From positions 1 through 64,000 of the forward strand of contig DATIJT010000009.1 of the NCBI GenBank assembly GCA_035478435.1: a stretch of DNA of 64,000 bases. Direction: 5' to 3'. The DNA is from DATLRC01 sp035478435 (GTDB lineage: Bacteria > Patescibacteriota > Saccharimonadia > Saccharimonadales > UBA4665). Under the pieces are notes generated by a model. The model was given only the letters and a program-made list of their open reading frames with translations, did not search any database and had not been told where the DNA came from. This document shows positions 7,434-15,110 of the stretch, piece by piece. A program made the translations under genes and the position numbers. Numbering within the stretch: the stretch's first letter is position 1; each line of letters begins with the position of its first letter.

Positions 7434-8867
7434 TTAAAGGCTACTTAATTGTTGGTCTATACGACTAAGACTACGTTCTTTACCCAGAACAACCAAAGTC
7501 TCGGCTAGGCTGGGGCTGGCAGGTGCCTGGGTGGTAGCAATGCGGATTAGACTAAAGAGCACGGCCGGTCTCTGCCCTGTTAGCTCGAGTAATTGGTTGA
7601 GGCGTTCAGTCAGGTCTATGGCCGTAAAATCACTTTGTTCTAAGCTTGCCTTACCCTGTTCAAGTAGGCTTTTCAGGTCGTTTTTGGCTAGTTTGCCCAG
7701 TTGCTTGTGGCGGCTAATGAGCTCGGGGTCAACCGGCAGGTCGACAAAGAAAAAGCGGGTCAATTCCGGCAGCTCAGCCAAATATTTGAGCCGTTCCTGC
7801 ACCAAGGCCAAAACTTGCTTCTTATACGTCTCATCATAATTTTTCGCCTCTTCTGGCCAAAAGTCTGCAACTTTTTCATAAAGTTCGTCTAGCGGCAGTT
7901 CCCGAATGTAATGGCCGTTCATCCATAGCAGCCGCTGCTCGTCAAAACGGGCGCCGCCCTTTTGGACGTGCTCAAGGCTGAATTTCTGAATAAGCTCTTG
8001 GCGGGAAAAAATTTCTTGCTCGGTGCCGTCATTCCAGCCTAAGCTGGCTATAAAGTTCACCAGCGCCTCAGGCAAAAAACCATCTTTCATATAGTCCAGC
8101 ACATCCTTGGCGCCATCGCGCTTACTAAGCTTCTTTTTGCCGTCCGGCGCCAAAATGTGGGGTACGGTGGCCATGATAGGCGGTGTCAGGCCTAAGGCTT
8201 CGTAGAGGTTTAGGTAGTTCGGTACGCTGGCTAGGAATTCTTGGCCGCGGATAATATGCGTGATTTCCATTTCAGCGTCATCGACGATATGCGCGAAGTT
8301 GTAAGTTGGGTACCCGTCTGACTTGATGAGGATGAAATCGTCAATCACTTCCGGGCCGGCGCTAAGGTCGCCCAGCACTTCATCATGCCATTTATAAGGC
8401 TTAGGGTCTGATTTAAAACGTAAAGGCTGCGAGCCATCCCACGCTGGCGGATTAGCCGGCCGGTAATTACGGTACAAAAATGGCCGTTTAGCTTTTTGGT
8501 CTTGGTCACGAAAAGCCTGGACTTCGGCGCTAGAGTAAGGATCGGCGTAAGCCCGCCCACTGTCGATTAATTTCTGGGCCCAATTTTTATAGCTGGCCAA
8601 ACGTTCACTCTGGCGATACGGGGCATAGGGACCGCCCTTGTCTGGCCCTTCATCATAGTCCAACCCCAGTGCCCGCAAACTGTCCATGATGTGCTGGTCG
8701 GCGCCAGCCACCTCACGGGCTTGGTCGGTATCTTCCAGGCGTAAAATGAACTGGCCTTTTGCCTGCCGGGCGACTAACCACCCGAACAAAGCCGTGCGGA
8801 TGCCGCCGACATGCAAAAAACCGGTTGGGCTGGGGGCAAAGCGTGTGCGGACGGACTTCATAGGCAC
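7434..8867 (-). CDS. gltX: Glutamyl-tRNA synthetase
   Basis: A 477-residue class Ic synthetase charging tRNA-Glu with glutamate. The HIGH-type motif is SPTGFLHVGG near the N-terminus and the KMSKS-type motif is KKLSKRDGA. The Rossmann fold, the editing-free connective region and the C-terminal helical anticodon-binding domain are all present at standard length. Initiation at the second Met (MKSVRTRFAPSP, 8861) is equally possible. Genes on both sides are on the same strand. Confidence 0.97.
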   Translation of the reverse strand: MPMKSVRTRFAPSPTGFLHVGGIRTALFGWLVARQAKGQFILRLEDTDQAREVAGADQHIMDSLRALGLDYDEGPDKGGPYAPYRQSERLASYKNWAQKLIDSGRAYADPYSSAEVQAFRDQDQKAKRPFLYRNYRPANPPAWDGSQPLRFKSDPKPYKWHDEVLGDLSAGPEVIDDFILIKSDGYPTYNFAHIVDDAEMEITHIIRGQEFLASVPNYLNLYEALGLTPPIMATVPHILAPDGKKKLSKRDGAKDVLDYMKDGFLPEALVNFIASLGWNDGTEQEIFSRQELIQKFSLEHVQKGGARFDEQRLLWMNGHYIRELPLDELYEKVADFWPEEAKNYDETYKKQVLALVQERLKYLAELPELTRFFFVDLPVDPELISRHKQLGKLAKNDLKSLLEQGKASLEQSDFTAIDLTERLNQLLELTGQRPAVLFSLIRIATTQAPASPSLAETLVVLGKERSLSRIDQQLSSL

Positions 8868-8899
8868 TCATTATAAGAGAAAAGAGCTGTGAAGTGAAT

Positions 8900-10051
8900 T
8901 TAAAGGCTGCTGGCTAAATCGATTAGCTGGCTATGGCTCAGGGATTTTCCGGTCTGGATTTTATACCAAACACCTTTGTCAACCCAGGTAGCGTTGTTGT
9001 CACCGTAAAGGTAGATGGTGCGCCCGGCGGTTTCGACAGTTTGATAACCCTGCCCTGATTGCACGGCGACGTATTCATTGAGTAGTGTCTGGCTATTCCA
9101 GTTGGAAGCGCGCTCCTCTAGCGCGAAATGCCGGCTATCGCTATTGCTATGGTAATTAACGGCCACCAAACCGGGGCTGTAACTGAATTTGCCCAGCGAA
9201 AAGCCCGAAGGCGTCTGCCGGGGCAAGCTGGCCGCGAAACCGGCCTTAGAAGAGGCCAGGTGCAGTTTGAAGTTCGCGGCGTTTTGATAAGCTATAAAAC
9301 CGACAATCAGTATGATGGCCAGAGCGCTGGCGCCCAAGTTCGTAGCCCGACGTAAAGCCGGCCTGGATTTTTTAGCTTTGTGTGCCACGTGCTTCTTGGC
9401 CAAACGTGGCTGTTCATGGCTTTTAGCCCGTGACAAAGCTTCCTGGAAAATATCGGTTGAAGGCTTGTGGCGCGCTGATGCGAGGGGAGTTTTTGGGGCA
9501 GCGGGCGCTTTGGCTACGGGCCTCAAGGCTGGCGCGGCGGCGGGCCTGACAGCTATTGGCGCGGCTAATCTCAGCGGCGAATTGATGTCGCCAAAACGGC
9601 TAATCAATTTGCTTTTGGCGATTCGTTTGGCCCGGGCCCACCGTTTGGTATCAACCACCTGGACCGCTAATTTAGGCAGGACCATTGGCTCGGCAACTAA
9701 CACATCGGTGTGTGTCTGGACTTTAAAAGCTTGCTTATGGCCTAGAACCGGCTTAGTTAGAGTATGCCTCATAAGCGTCTGGGAGTGCTTAGGACTACGG
9801 CTTTTGGGCACGGCGGCGTTCTTTGAGCGCTGAACGTCCATAACCGGCCTAGTTTTGATGGCTGAGGGTCGAGAGACTTTATGCTGGGCAGGTTTGGCGG
9901 TGATTGCCTTAGGACTAGAGCTATGCACTACACCGTCAATATTACGGGCTTTGGCGGCCGATCTGCGGCTATGACCAGAAGCCTGGCCGCTAACCAAAGC
10001 TCCAGTTACGGCATTGTAACGCTTGCCATTAATTTCTAGTTGGGATCTCAT
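8900..10051 (-). CDS. Single-pass membrane protein, basic N-terminal region and DUF4367-like domain
   Basis: A 383-residue protein. Residues 1-235 are low-complexity, rich in Lys, Arg, Ala and Pro, with no obvious fold and probably cytoplasmic. One membrane segment spans about 238-256. The external domain (260-383) has SPGLVAVNYHSNS, a Trp-containing strand and ends in a LIDLASSL helix, like DUF4367 domains. Function unknown. It faces away from the PEGA gene, with the promoter region between 10052 and 10200. Confidence 0.65.
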   Translation of the reverse strand: MRSQLEINGKRYNAVTGALVSGQASGHSRRSAAKARNIDGVVHSSSPKAITAKPAQHKVSRPSAIKTRPVMDVQRSKNAAVPKSRSPKHSQTLMRHTLTKPVLGHKQAFKVQTHTDVLVAEPMVLPKLAVQVVDTKRWARAKRIAKSKLISRFGDINSPLRLAAPIAVRPAAAPALRPVAKAPAAPKTPLASARHKPSTDIFQEALSRAKSHEQPRLAKKHVAHKAKKSRPALRRATNLGASALAIILIVGFIAYQNAANFKLHLASSKAGFAASLPRQTPSGFSLGKFSYSPGLVAVNYHSNSDSRHFALEERASNWNSQTLLNEYVAVQSGQGYQTVETAGRTIYLYGDNNATWVDKGVWYKIQTGKSLSHSQLIDLASSL

Positions 10052-10159
10052 CTTTAAATCTAGTCTTGGTTTTGGCCACGGGCTATTACCTCTATATACC
10101 TTAAGCGGTAAACTGCCAATATTTTAACCCCTTTAGCCTGTCGTCCGCAACTACTTTTA

Positions 10160-10188
10160 TTCCATAAAGACTTCAAAGCGGCTACAAT
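10160..10188 (+). promoter_or_regulatory. Putative promoter of the PEGA gene
   Basis: TTCCAT (10160-10165), a 17-base spacer and TACAAT (10183-10188), 12 bases before the ATG at 10201. AAGG (10191-10194) may act as a weak ribosome site. The -35 element is poor, so this is tentative. Confidence 0.45.
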
Positions 10189-10200
10189 TGAAGGTAACCC

Positions 10201-11676
10201 ATGGACTATCTAGATCCTATAAAACGCCGCCGTCACAATATGATTTTGTACACCGGCTACATGCTGGTAGCTATCGCTATCTTGATAGCGACGACAATTT
10301 TACTTAACCTAACTTATGGTTACTGGGTTGATAAAAATGGCGAAATCATCCAGAACGGCGGGGTTTTCCTATCTAGCCAGCCCGATTCAGCTCAGATATA
10401 TTTAAACGGCAAGTTAAGCAAAAAGACTAATGCCCGCTTGGTGCTGCCGGCTGGCGATTACGAGGCCGAGCTCAAGCGAACAGGCTACCGGTCATGGCGG
10501 CGATCTATAACCGTAGAAGGTGGCCACCAGCAGCGGTTAGATTATCCTTTATTGTTTCCAACCAACTTGGTGACTAATCGTTTGCGCGCTTACGCGGCTT
10601 TGCCAGCTCTGGTTAGTCAAAGCCCCGACTTGCACTGGTTATTAATCAATCCCGCCGGCAATTTAGCGGCCTTTGAAGAAATTGACCTAAAAGATCCTTC
10701 CAAAGCGCCGCGGGCTGTTACTCTGCCCTCTAGCCTTTTGACCAAGGCCACCAATAGCCAAAGCTGGCAAGTTAAGGAGTGGGCCGATGACAACCGGCAC
10801 TTACTGCTCGCCCACAAATACGACGATAAGACAGAATATATACTACTGGACCGATCCGATCCGGCCCAGTCGCTGAACTTGAACGCAACGTTTAGGATTC
10901 AACCGAGTAACATTAGTTTTATAGATAAAAAATATGACCAATATTATTTATACGACGCCTCGACCCATACTTTGCAAACGGCTAACCTGAAATCACCTAC
11001 GCCGCAGGCTCTTTTGGACCATGTATTAGGTTATGACTCTTATGGCGCGGACAAATTGCTCTACGTGACTGACGCTGGTGCTTCTGCGGGTGAGTTACAG
11101 GTAAATTTACTAGCTAATGGCAAGACTTACCCTATACGGCAAGTGGCGCTTGGCAGCACTTATTTGCTCAAAGTCACTGAATACCGTGGCATTATGTTGG
11201 TCGCCGCCGGATCTAGTAGCGAAAGCAAAATTTATATCTACCGGAATCCGGCTAAACAGCTTACGCTACACCCCGACCATGTAGCCGTGCCCATCCGGAC
11301 TTTGCGGCTAGACAATCCAAATTATCTAAGCTTTTCGCCAGGTAGCCGATTTGTGGTAGTTGAAAATGGTAGCCATATCAGTGTTTACGACGCGGAGGCC
11401 GACAAGAGCTACGTTTTTTCATCGGCTGATTCCATAGATGCTCCCCAAACCCATATGGAGTGGATGGATGGTTACCACCTGATGTACGTTAGCGGCGGCC
11501 GGCTAGTGATATTGGATTATGACAAGGCCAACGACGAGACGCTTATGGTCGCCGACCCGGCTTACCTAGCGTTTTTCGCGCCAGATTATAAGTATGTTTA
11601 CAGCCTAGCTGCGTCAACCACGCCTGGCAGCCTGAACCTCAACCAGACTGCTTTACGAACCGCCGCGGACCTATAG
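10201..11676 (+). CDS. PEGA-domain membrane-anchored propeller-like protein
   Basis: A 491-residue protein with one N-terminal membrane anchor (about 15-37), then an external PEGA domain (about 54-120; SSQPDSAQIYLNGKLSKKT and LPAGDYEAELKRTGY are typical). The remaining 370 residues consist of repeated beta-strand blocks (HLLLAHKYDDKTEYILLD, FVVVENGSHISVYDAEADKS) resembling a beta propeller like TolB/WD proteins. PEGA domains are surface modules; a structural or adhesive envelope role is inferred. It is the only plus-strand gene in this part. Confidence 0.78.
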   Translation: MDYLDPIKRRRHNMILYTGYMLVAIAILIATTILLNLTYGYWVDKNGEIIQNGGVFLSSQPDSAQIYLNGKLSKKTNARLVLPAGDYEAELKRTGYRSWRRSITVEGGHQQRLDYPLLFPTNLVTNRLRAYAALPALVSQSPDLHWLLINPAGNLAAFEEIDLKDPSKAPRAVTLPSSLLTKATNSQSWQVKEWADDNRHLLLAHKYDDKTEYILLDRSDPAQSLNLNATFRIQPSNISFIDKKYDQYYLYDASTHTLQTANLKSPTPQALLDHVLGYDSYGADKLLYVTDAGASAGELQVNLLANGKTYPIRQVALGSTYLLKVTEYRGIMLVAAGSSSESKIYIYRNPAKQLTLHPDHVAVPIRTLRLDNPNYLSFSPGSRFVVVENGSHISVYDAEADKSYVFSSADSIDAPQTHMEWMDGYHLMYVSGGRLVILDYDKANDETLMVADPAYLAFFAPDYKYVYSLAASTTPGSLNLNQTALRTAADL

Positions 11677-11680
11677 GTAG

Positions 11681-11735
11681 GAAATTCTAATTTCTAAATC
11701 CTAAACAATATCCAATGGCCAAATTTCTAAACGCT
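11681..11735. repeat. Degenerate 7-bp repeat array after the PEGA gene
   Basis: Units ATTCTAA, TTTCTAA, ATCCTAA and ACAATAT follow one another, starting 4 bases after the stop codon; a further AAATTTCTAA occurs near 11722. The words are the same as in the array at 4577-4598. Confidence 0.5.
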
Positions 11736-11757
11736 CGCTAAAGACGGAGCCTAAATG

Positions 11758-11901
11758 TTAGCCTTTGGAAAAGCCCATCAATCCAAAGGCCAGCATCAAA
11801 ATTATTCCTAGAAGCACCGCTGCTCCAAGTATACGCAGTATTGTGGACGTACTTAGTGTCCACTTGGGAGTTTTTGTGTGATCGATAGACCGCTCGATTA
11901 A
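11758..11901 (-). pseudogene. Continuation of the small membrane protein frame past TGA
   Basis: This stretch is open in the same frame as the 54-residue upstream peptide but has no ATG, GTG or TTG near its beginning. It encodes a charged segment and one strong membrane helix (LGAAVLLGIILMLAFGLMGF) and stops at TAA 11758-11760. It looks like the C-terminal third of the same protein, cut off by the TGA at 11902. Confidence 0.35.
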
Positions 11902-12066
11902 TCAATAGATTAAGACATAACCGGCTAAGAAGCCTGTCATTTGTAGTATGCCTAAGAGATTCTTCGTGTCGGCACCCGCAAAAAGTAATACGCCGCCAAG
12001 AGGTATAGCCGTCAAAAGAGCTATAATTGCTATTATTAATTGGACGATCCGCTTAATAACGTACAT
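11902..12066 (-). CDS. Small two-helix membrane protein
   Basis: A 54-residue reading frame, ATG at 12064-12066, ending in TGA at 11902-11904. It contains two hydrophobic segments (about 7-30 and 37-54) separated by GADTKN, consistent with a hairpin in the membrane. The same frame continues after the TGA for 47 more sense codons to a TAA at 11758-11760, adding KTPKWTLSTS and a third membrane segment. This suggests either a nonsense mutation in a 102-codon gene or two tiny genes. The sense of function is unknown. Confidence 0.45.
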   Translation of the reverse strand: MYVIKRIVQLIIAIIALLTAIPLGGVLLFAGADTKNLLGILQMTGFLAGYVLIY

Positions 12067-12171
12067 ACAACTTTAGCTTAACACAGCCAGAAACAGTCTT
12101 AGTTTATAGTACATCCCCGCCGCCCAAAGGTTGATATTATCAAGGTTTGGGATTTGTATAAACTCAAGATC

Positions 12172-13392
12172 CTAAAAGACCCAATGCCAGAAGCGCGACC
12201 ATAGCGTTGGCCCATTGCCTGGCAAAGCCGCCGGTTCTTCTATCGCTACCGCCGTGGCGGTGGTATTGGCGGCCGGGTCAGGGCTGATTTGTTCCCCCAC
12301 TACCACCAAGCGGTGCAGGCTGGTGCCTGGTGGGTCGCAGGTAATCAAAGTAGCTGTGGCCGTGGCATTCGGCACCGGCCCCAGTACGCTAGTGTTGCCA
12401 GGCTCCACGATGTTCCGGCTGATGACTTTATAGACATAAACCTTACCGCCGTTAGTTAGGTAAAAAGTGTCGCCCGGCACCAGCGTGTGCAGCAGCACGA
12501 AGGCGAACTTGTATTTGCCTTTGTTAAAAATGTTGTTGCTGGAGTGGCCGAAAAAGGCGGTATTGCCCTGCTGCCCTGGCAGGACAGTAGTCGGATAATG
12601 CACCACCCCGTCCATCAGGGCGTCCTGAATCTGCTCTTCGTCAATGGAATTAGTGCCGTAAACTGCCGGTATCTCAACGTTAATTTTGGGGATGATAACT
12701 TCAGGCGTGGCAGTCGGCGCGACGCTGCCTGGGTCAATGATGAACGGTGTGCTGCCGGCGTGGCGGCTGGGCTGGATGAAGGGGGCTATGACAACTTCGT
12801 TGAAGAAGCCGAATAAGAAAATGACCATTACTACCATGGCGGTGGCGGCTCCGAATAGCAGTGATTGCAAATGGTGTTTGGCTTTCAACTTGCCGCCGGC
12901 AGTTACCGTGTTACGGATAGCCTCACGCAGTTCTTCGGGGTTTCGTAGTTCGGCCAGCCGGGTTTTTATAGCTTTCAGCGGCGGCCGCTTCGGAGCCAGG
13001 ACTTCATTTTTGTGGGCGGCCAGGCGTTGGCCGGCTTGCTCGGGAGTGGCCGCGGCCCGATTGTATTGCGAAACCAGGGCGTTGCTTTCGTAAAATTCCT
13101 GCCACACCTGGTGCTTTTGGTCGTCTGGCAAGTTGACGTAGTAATTGTGCCATTCCGTCTGCACGTCGGCCCAGCTTTTACCGGACGCAGCCAAAGCCTG
13201 CATGAACTGCTGGTGCTTGCTCCTAAATTTGCTAGCCTGAACCTCACTTAATTCTTGCTTGGCGTCGGGTTCTTGGGAATAGATGCGGGCTAATTTCTGG
13301 CGAATCAACTCAACGGCCGGATTAATACCTGGCGGTAAAAAACCTCCGGAGTTAGAATTCTGATTGCCGTTTAGAAAAGCTGGAATATTCAT
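12172..13392 (-). CDS. Sortase family transpeptidase with long cytoplasmic N-terminus
   Basis: A 406-residue protein. Residues 1-175 are helical, charged and cytoplasmic; a membrane segment spans about 179-204; the external domain (230-370) is a sortase. The catalytic triad is visible: His283 in FFGHSS, Cys352 in TLITCDPPG and Arg361 in HRLVVVGE. Sortases cleave a sorting motif and join proteins to the cell wall or to each other. The 175-residue cytoplasmic extension is unusual. The gene ends shortly after the small membrane-protein gene begins in the opposite spacer. Confidence 0.9.
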   Translation of the reverse strand: MNIPAFLNGNQNSNSGGFLPPGINPAVELIRQKLARIYSQEPDAKQELSEVQASKFRSKHQQFMQALAASGKSWADVQTEWHNYYVNLPDDQKHQVWQEFYESNALVSQYNRAAATPEQAGQRLAAHKNEVLAPKRPPLKAIKTRLAELRNPEELREAIRNTVTAGGKLKAKHHLQSLLFGAATAMVVMVIFLFGFFNEVVIAPFIQPSRHAGSTPFIIDPGSVAPTATPEVIIPKINVEIPAVYGTNSIDEEQIQDALMDGVVHYPTTVLPGQQGNTAFFGHSSNNIFNKGKYKFAFVLLHTLVPGDTFYLTNGGKVYVYKVISRNIVEPGNTSVLGPVPNATATATLITCDPPGTSLHRLVVVGEQISPDPAANTTATAVAIEEPAALPGNGPTLWSRFWHWVF

Positions 13393-13481
13393 GCTAAAAG
13401 AAATCCAAAGAGCCGTTTGGCTCCCTGTCAGTAAGTATAGTACAATACACCTCTGTAAGCTATGACGAGCTTATGTTTATT

Positions 13482-13540
13482 GCCGCGGTGGTGGAATGGT
13501 AGACCTGCCTGCCGGCAGGCAGGCGCGCTGGACTCAAAAT
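13482..13540 (+). tRNA. 5' half of a broken tRNA-Leu(CAA)
   Basis: Acceptor strand GCCGCGG (13482-13488) and the D-arm start are intact; the D-arm is swollen by a 20-bp palindrome (13504-13523); the anticodon stem CTGGA and loop CTCAAAA with anticodon CAA follow. The tRNA then stops at T13540. Its 3' half, whose acceptor strand CCGCGGC pairs perfectly with this one, is 366 bases further on at 13907-13958. Confidence 0.8.
13504..13523. repeat. Perfect 20-bp palindrome in the D-arm
   Basis: CCTGCCTGCC followed by its exact complement GGCAGGCAGG. The intact tRNA-Leu at 13790 has no such sequence in its D-arm, so this is an insertion of about 19 bases. Confidence 0.8.
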
Positions 13541-13541
13541 T

Positions 13542-13778
13542 ATGTTCACTGTGTATGCTATTAAAAGCTTAAACAATAAATACATCTATGTTGGTTTAAC
13601 AGCTAATTTGTCGCGGAGATTTCTAGAGCATAACACTGGAAAATCTAAAACCACCCGTCCTTACGCACCATTTAGACTTATCCACTCAGAAGAATTGTCT
13701 ACACGGCCAGAGGCAAGACAAAGAGAAAAATATCTAAAGTCTGGTATTGGCAAAGAGTATCTAAAAAGTCTAATATAG
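13542..13778 (+). CDS. Small GIY-YIG nuclease-family protein
   Basis: A 78-residue protein that is a single GIY-YIG domain: VYAIKS and YIYVGLT form the two name-giving strands, NLSRR supplies the catalytic Arg, EHNTGKSKTTRPYAP the loop with a conserved His/Lys/Thr, and EARQREKYLKS the metal-binding Glu. Stand-alone proteins of this size (UPF0213/YhbQ-like) are common in CPR genomes, and related domains act in homing endonucleases. The ATG abuts the broken anticodon arm of tRNA-Leu, two bases after the split. There is no ribosome site apart from tRNA sequence. Nuclease activity and a role in mobility are inferred. Confidence 0.85.
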   Translation: MFTVYAIKSLNNKYIYVGLTANLSRRFLEHNTGKSKTTRPYAPFRLIHSEELSTRPEARQREKYLKSGIGKEYLKSLI

Positions 13779-13789
13779 TGTATGCCAAT

Positions 13790-13874
13790 GGCGCTGTGGT
13801 GGAATTGGTATACACGCACGACTCAAAATCGTGTGGGGCAACCCGTGTCGGTTCAACTCCGACCAGCGCCACCA
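13790..13874 (+). tRNA. Intact tRNA-Leu(CAA)
   Basis: Acceptor stem GGCGCTG/CAGCGCC, anticodon stem CACGA/TCGTG with loop CTCAAAA (anticodon CAA), a class II variable arm, T-arm GTCGG TTCAACT CCGAC and an encoded CCA end. It has the same anticodon as the broken tRNA around it but different stems, so it is a different tRNA lineage and not a local duplicate. Confidence 0.93.
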
Positions 13875-13906
13875 GCTTTATTTCAAGATGATTGCGAAGG
13901 CCGTTA

Positions 13907-13958
13907 AAAATCCTGTGAGCGCAAGCTCGTGACGGTTCAAGTCCGTCCCGCGGCACCA
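13907..13958 (+). tRNA. 3' half of the broken tRNA-Leu
   Basis: Begins with AAAAT, the same five bases that end the 5' half, followed by TCCTG (3' anticodon strand), a variable arm GAGC GCAA GCTC, T-arm GACGG TTCAAGT CCGTC, acceptor strand CCGCGGC and ACCA. Rejoining the halves at AAAAT gives a complete tRNA-Leu with one T-T mismatch in the anticodon stem. Confidence 0.8.
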
Positions 13959-14117
13959 TCTGAATCAGATACGGTGAACCCCAAAATCCAATGGCCGCAA
14001 GGTCATGAGGGTTCGTGGACGTAGCCGCGGAGATAAAATGTGTTTATATAATTTTACCGAGCAGCGAGAGAGGAGTGCGCTCTGCGCGCGATAGTCCCTC
14101 CTTGCCCACCAAGCAGA
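13959..14117. other. Spacer with nested inverted repeats
   Basis: No gene seen. It has ATCTGA-A-TCAGAT, arms GAACCC/GGGTTC, and TAAAAT/ATTTTA arms around an AT loop followed by GCGAGAGAGGAGTG. The last word resembles the sequence after the hairpin at 30757-30779. Possibly a structured repeat; evidence is weak. Confidence 0.3.
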
Positions 14118-15068
14118 TTAACCCATAATATCTAGAAGTTGATTCGTTCGCTGATCTAAGCTTGTCATAATCCGAGGAGATGGTGGGCTTGTTTGTTTCT
14201 CGAATATGCACTCAGTTATTATCTTTGAGGCTGTCACGTTTTTTTCGCCCTCTGTCATTAAGTCAGGGTAAATCGACAGCGCATGAATATCCTCTGGGTA
14301 TGTGCGTCCAAGTTGTTGTTGGATAAAAATGGTAGGATGAACCCGAAGTTTGTAGCATGGTTCCGGACTTGTATCTGTAAAGATAGCAATGTCCCAGCGC
14401 GTACCTGCTTGAGGAGCAGTAGATATATTGCGACTTCCAGATTGTAAAGCCGGCAAGGACATATAGGCTCCCTCTTCTAAGTGTCGCCAAGCAAAGCGCT
14501 GTAAAAGTAATAAAGTTACGAGCTCGCTCGCAGTCTGATTTGCCATTCTCTGATGTTTTGTTTCGGTCTGCGGATTGTCTGTAAAAGTGCGCATATCGTT
14601 AAGATCTTCATTATAGGCTTGACCAATTCCTAATAAATCCTCGTAGAGTTTTTGACAGATTGCTTTGCCGGGTAAACGGCCCGTGCGAACCTGCTCGGTA
14701 TAAGCCGGCAAATGCGCGAGCTGGACAAGTGATGAAAAGGCAAAAGGCGTAGCCAAGCGGTGCCCATTCGGTCGGCTTGTATCTACAGCCCTTCGCCAAT
14801 TAGTAGCTGCTCGCTCTAGCCAACTAAGTGTAGCTTCGGGATCGTGGGCGAAGTCGGTTTGGGCAATTTCTAAACAAGCTTCTCCCGCATGTAAACATCC
14901 TTTAGGGCCTCCTTGCTCAAGTTCTAATAGCCAGTGCATTTTTTCATCGAGTGACTGAGCTCGTAATAACTGATCAAGATAACTAGAATCATCTTGTCGC
15001 TCCGGGTCGCCATATGTGGCTGTATAGCGGGTAGTTCTATCGACTTGTTGACGACGAGTTCTTGACAT
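14118..15068 (-). CDS. Unrecognised 316-residue protein
   Basis: A soluble protein with no signal peptide or membrane segment, starting with a basic segment (MSRTRRQQ). The middle is helical with TPR-like spacing (LERAATNWRRAVD); ASELVTLLLLQRFAWRHL (about 180-197) and WDIAIFTDTSPEPCYKLRVHP (part; about 225-245) match the positions of ANELLVLSLLLRHA and NFDVAYGS...QVKSS in the next gene, so the two look distantly related. In this copy the QVK triad is not kept. Same strand as its neighbours, 42 bases from the next gene. No function assigned. Confidence 0.6.
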   Translation of the reverse strand: MSRTRRQQVDRTTRYTATYGDPERQDDSSYLDQLLRAQSLDEKMHWLLELEQGGPKGCLHAGEACLEIAQTDFAHDPEATLSWLERAATNWRRAVDTSRPNGHRLATPFAFSSLVQLAHLPAYTEQVRTGRLPGKAICQKLYEDLLGIGQAYNEDLNDMRTFTDNPQTETKHQRMANQTASELVTLLLLQRFAWRHLEEGAYMSLPALQSGSRNISTAPQAGTRWDIAIFTDTSPEPCYKLRVHPTIFIQQQLGRTYPEDIHALSIYPDLMTEGEKNVTASKIITECIFEKQTSPPSPRIMTSLDQRTNQLLDIMG

Positions 15069-15110
15069 TATATTAAATTCTATCCTTTACTCACCAATTA
15101 ATTATGAAAT

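Noticed and set aside
11902..11904. Alternative genetic code with UGA as an amino acid
   Set aside because: Well-supported genes end in TGA (18732, 20386, 63280) at tight overlaps with the next gene, so UGA is a stop.
13541..13911. Group I intron in tRNA-Leu
   Set aside because: Almost all of the insert is coding sequence plus a complete tRNA; no conserved intron core can be fitted, and the anticodon stem would have a mismatch after joining.
13699..13959. Minus-strand reading frame over the tRNA-Leu region
   Set aside because: It translates tRNA sequence in reverse and overlaps two tRNA segments and the GIY-YIG gene.
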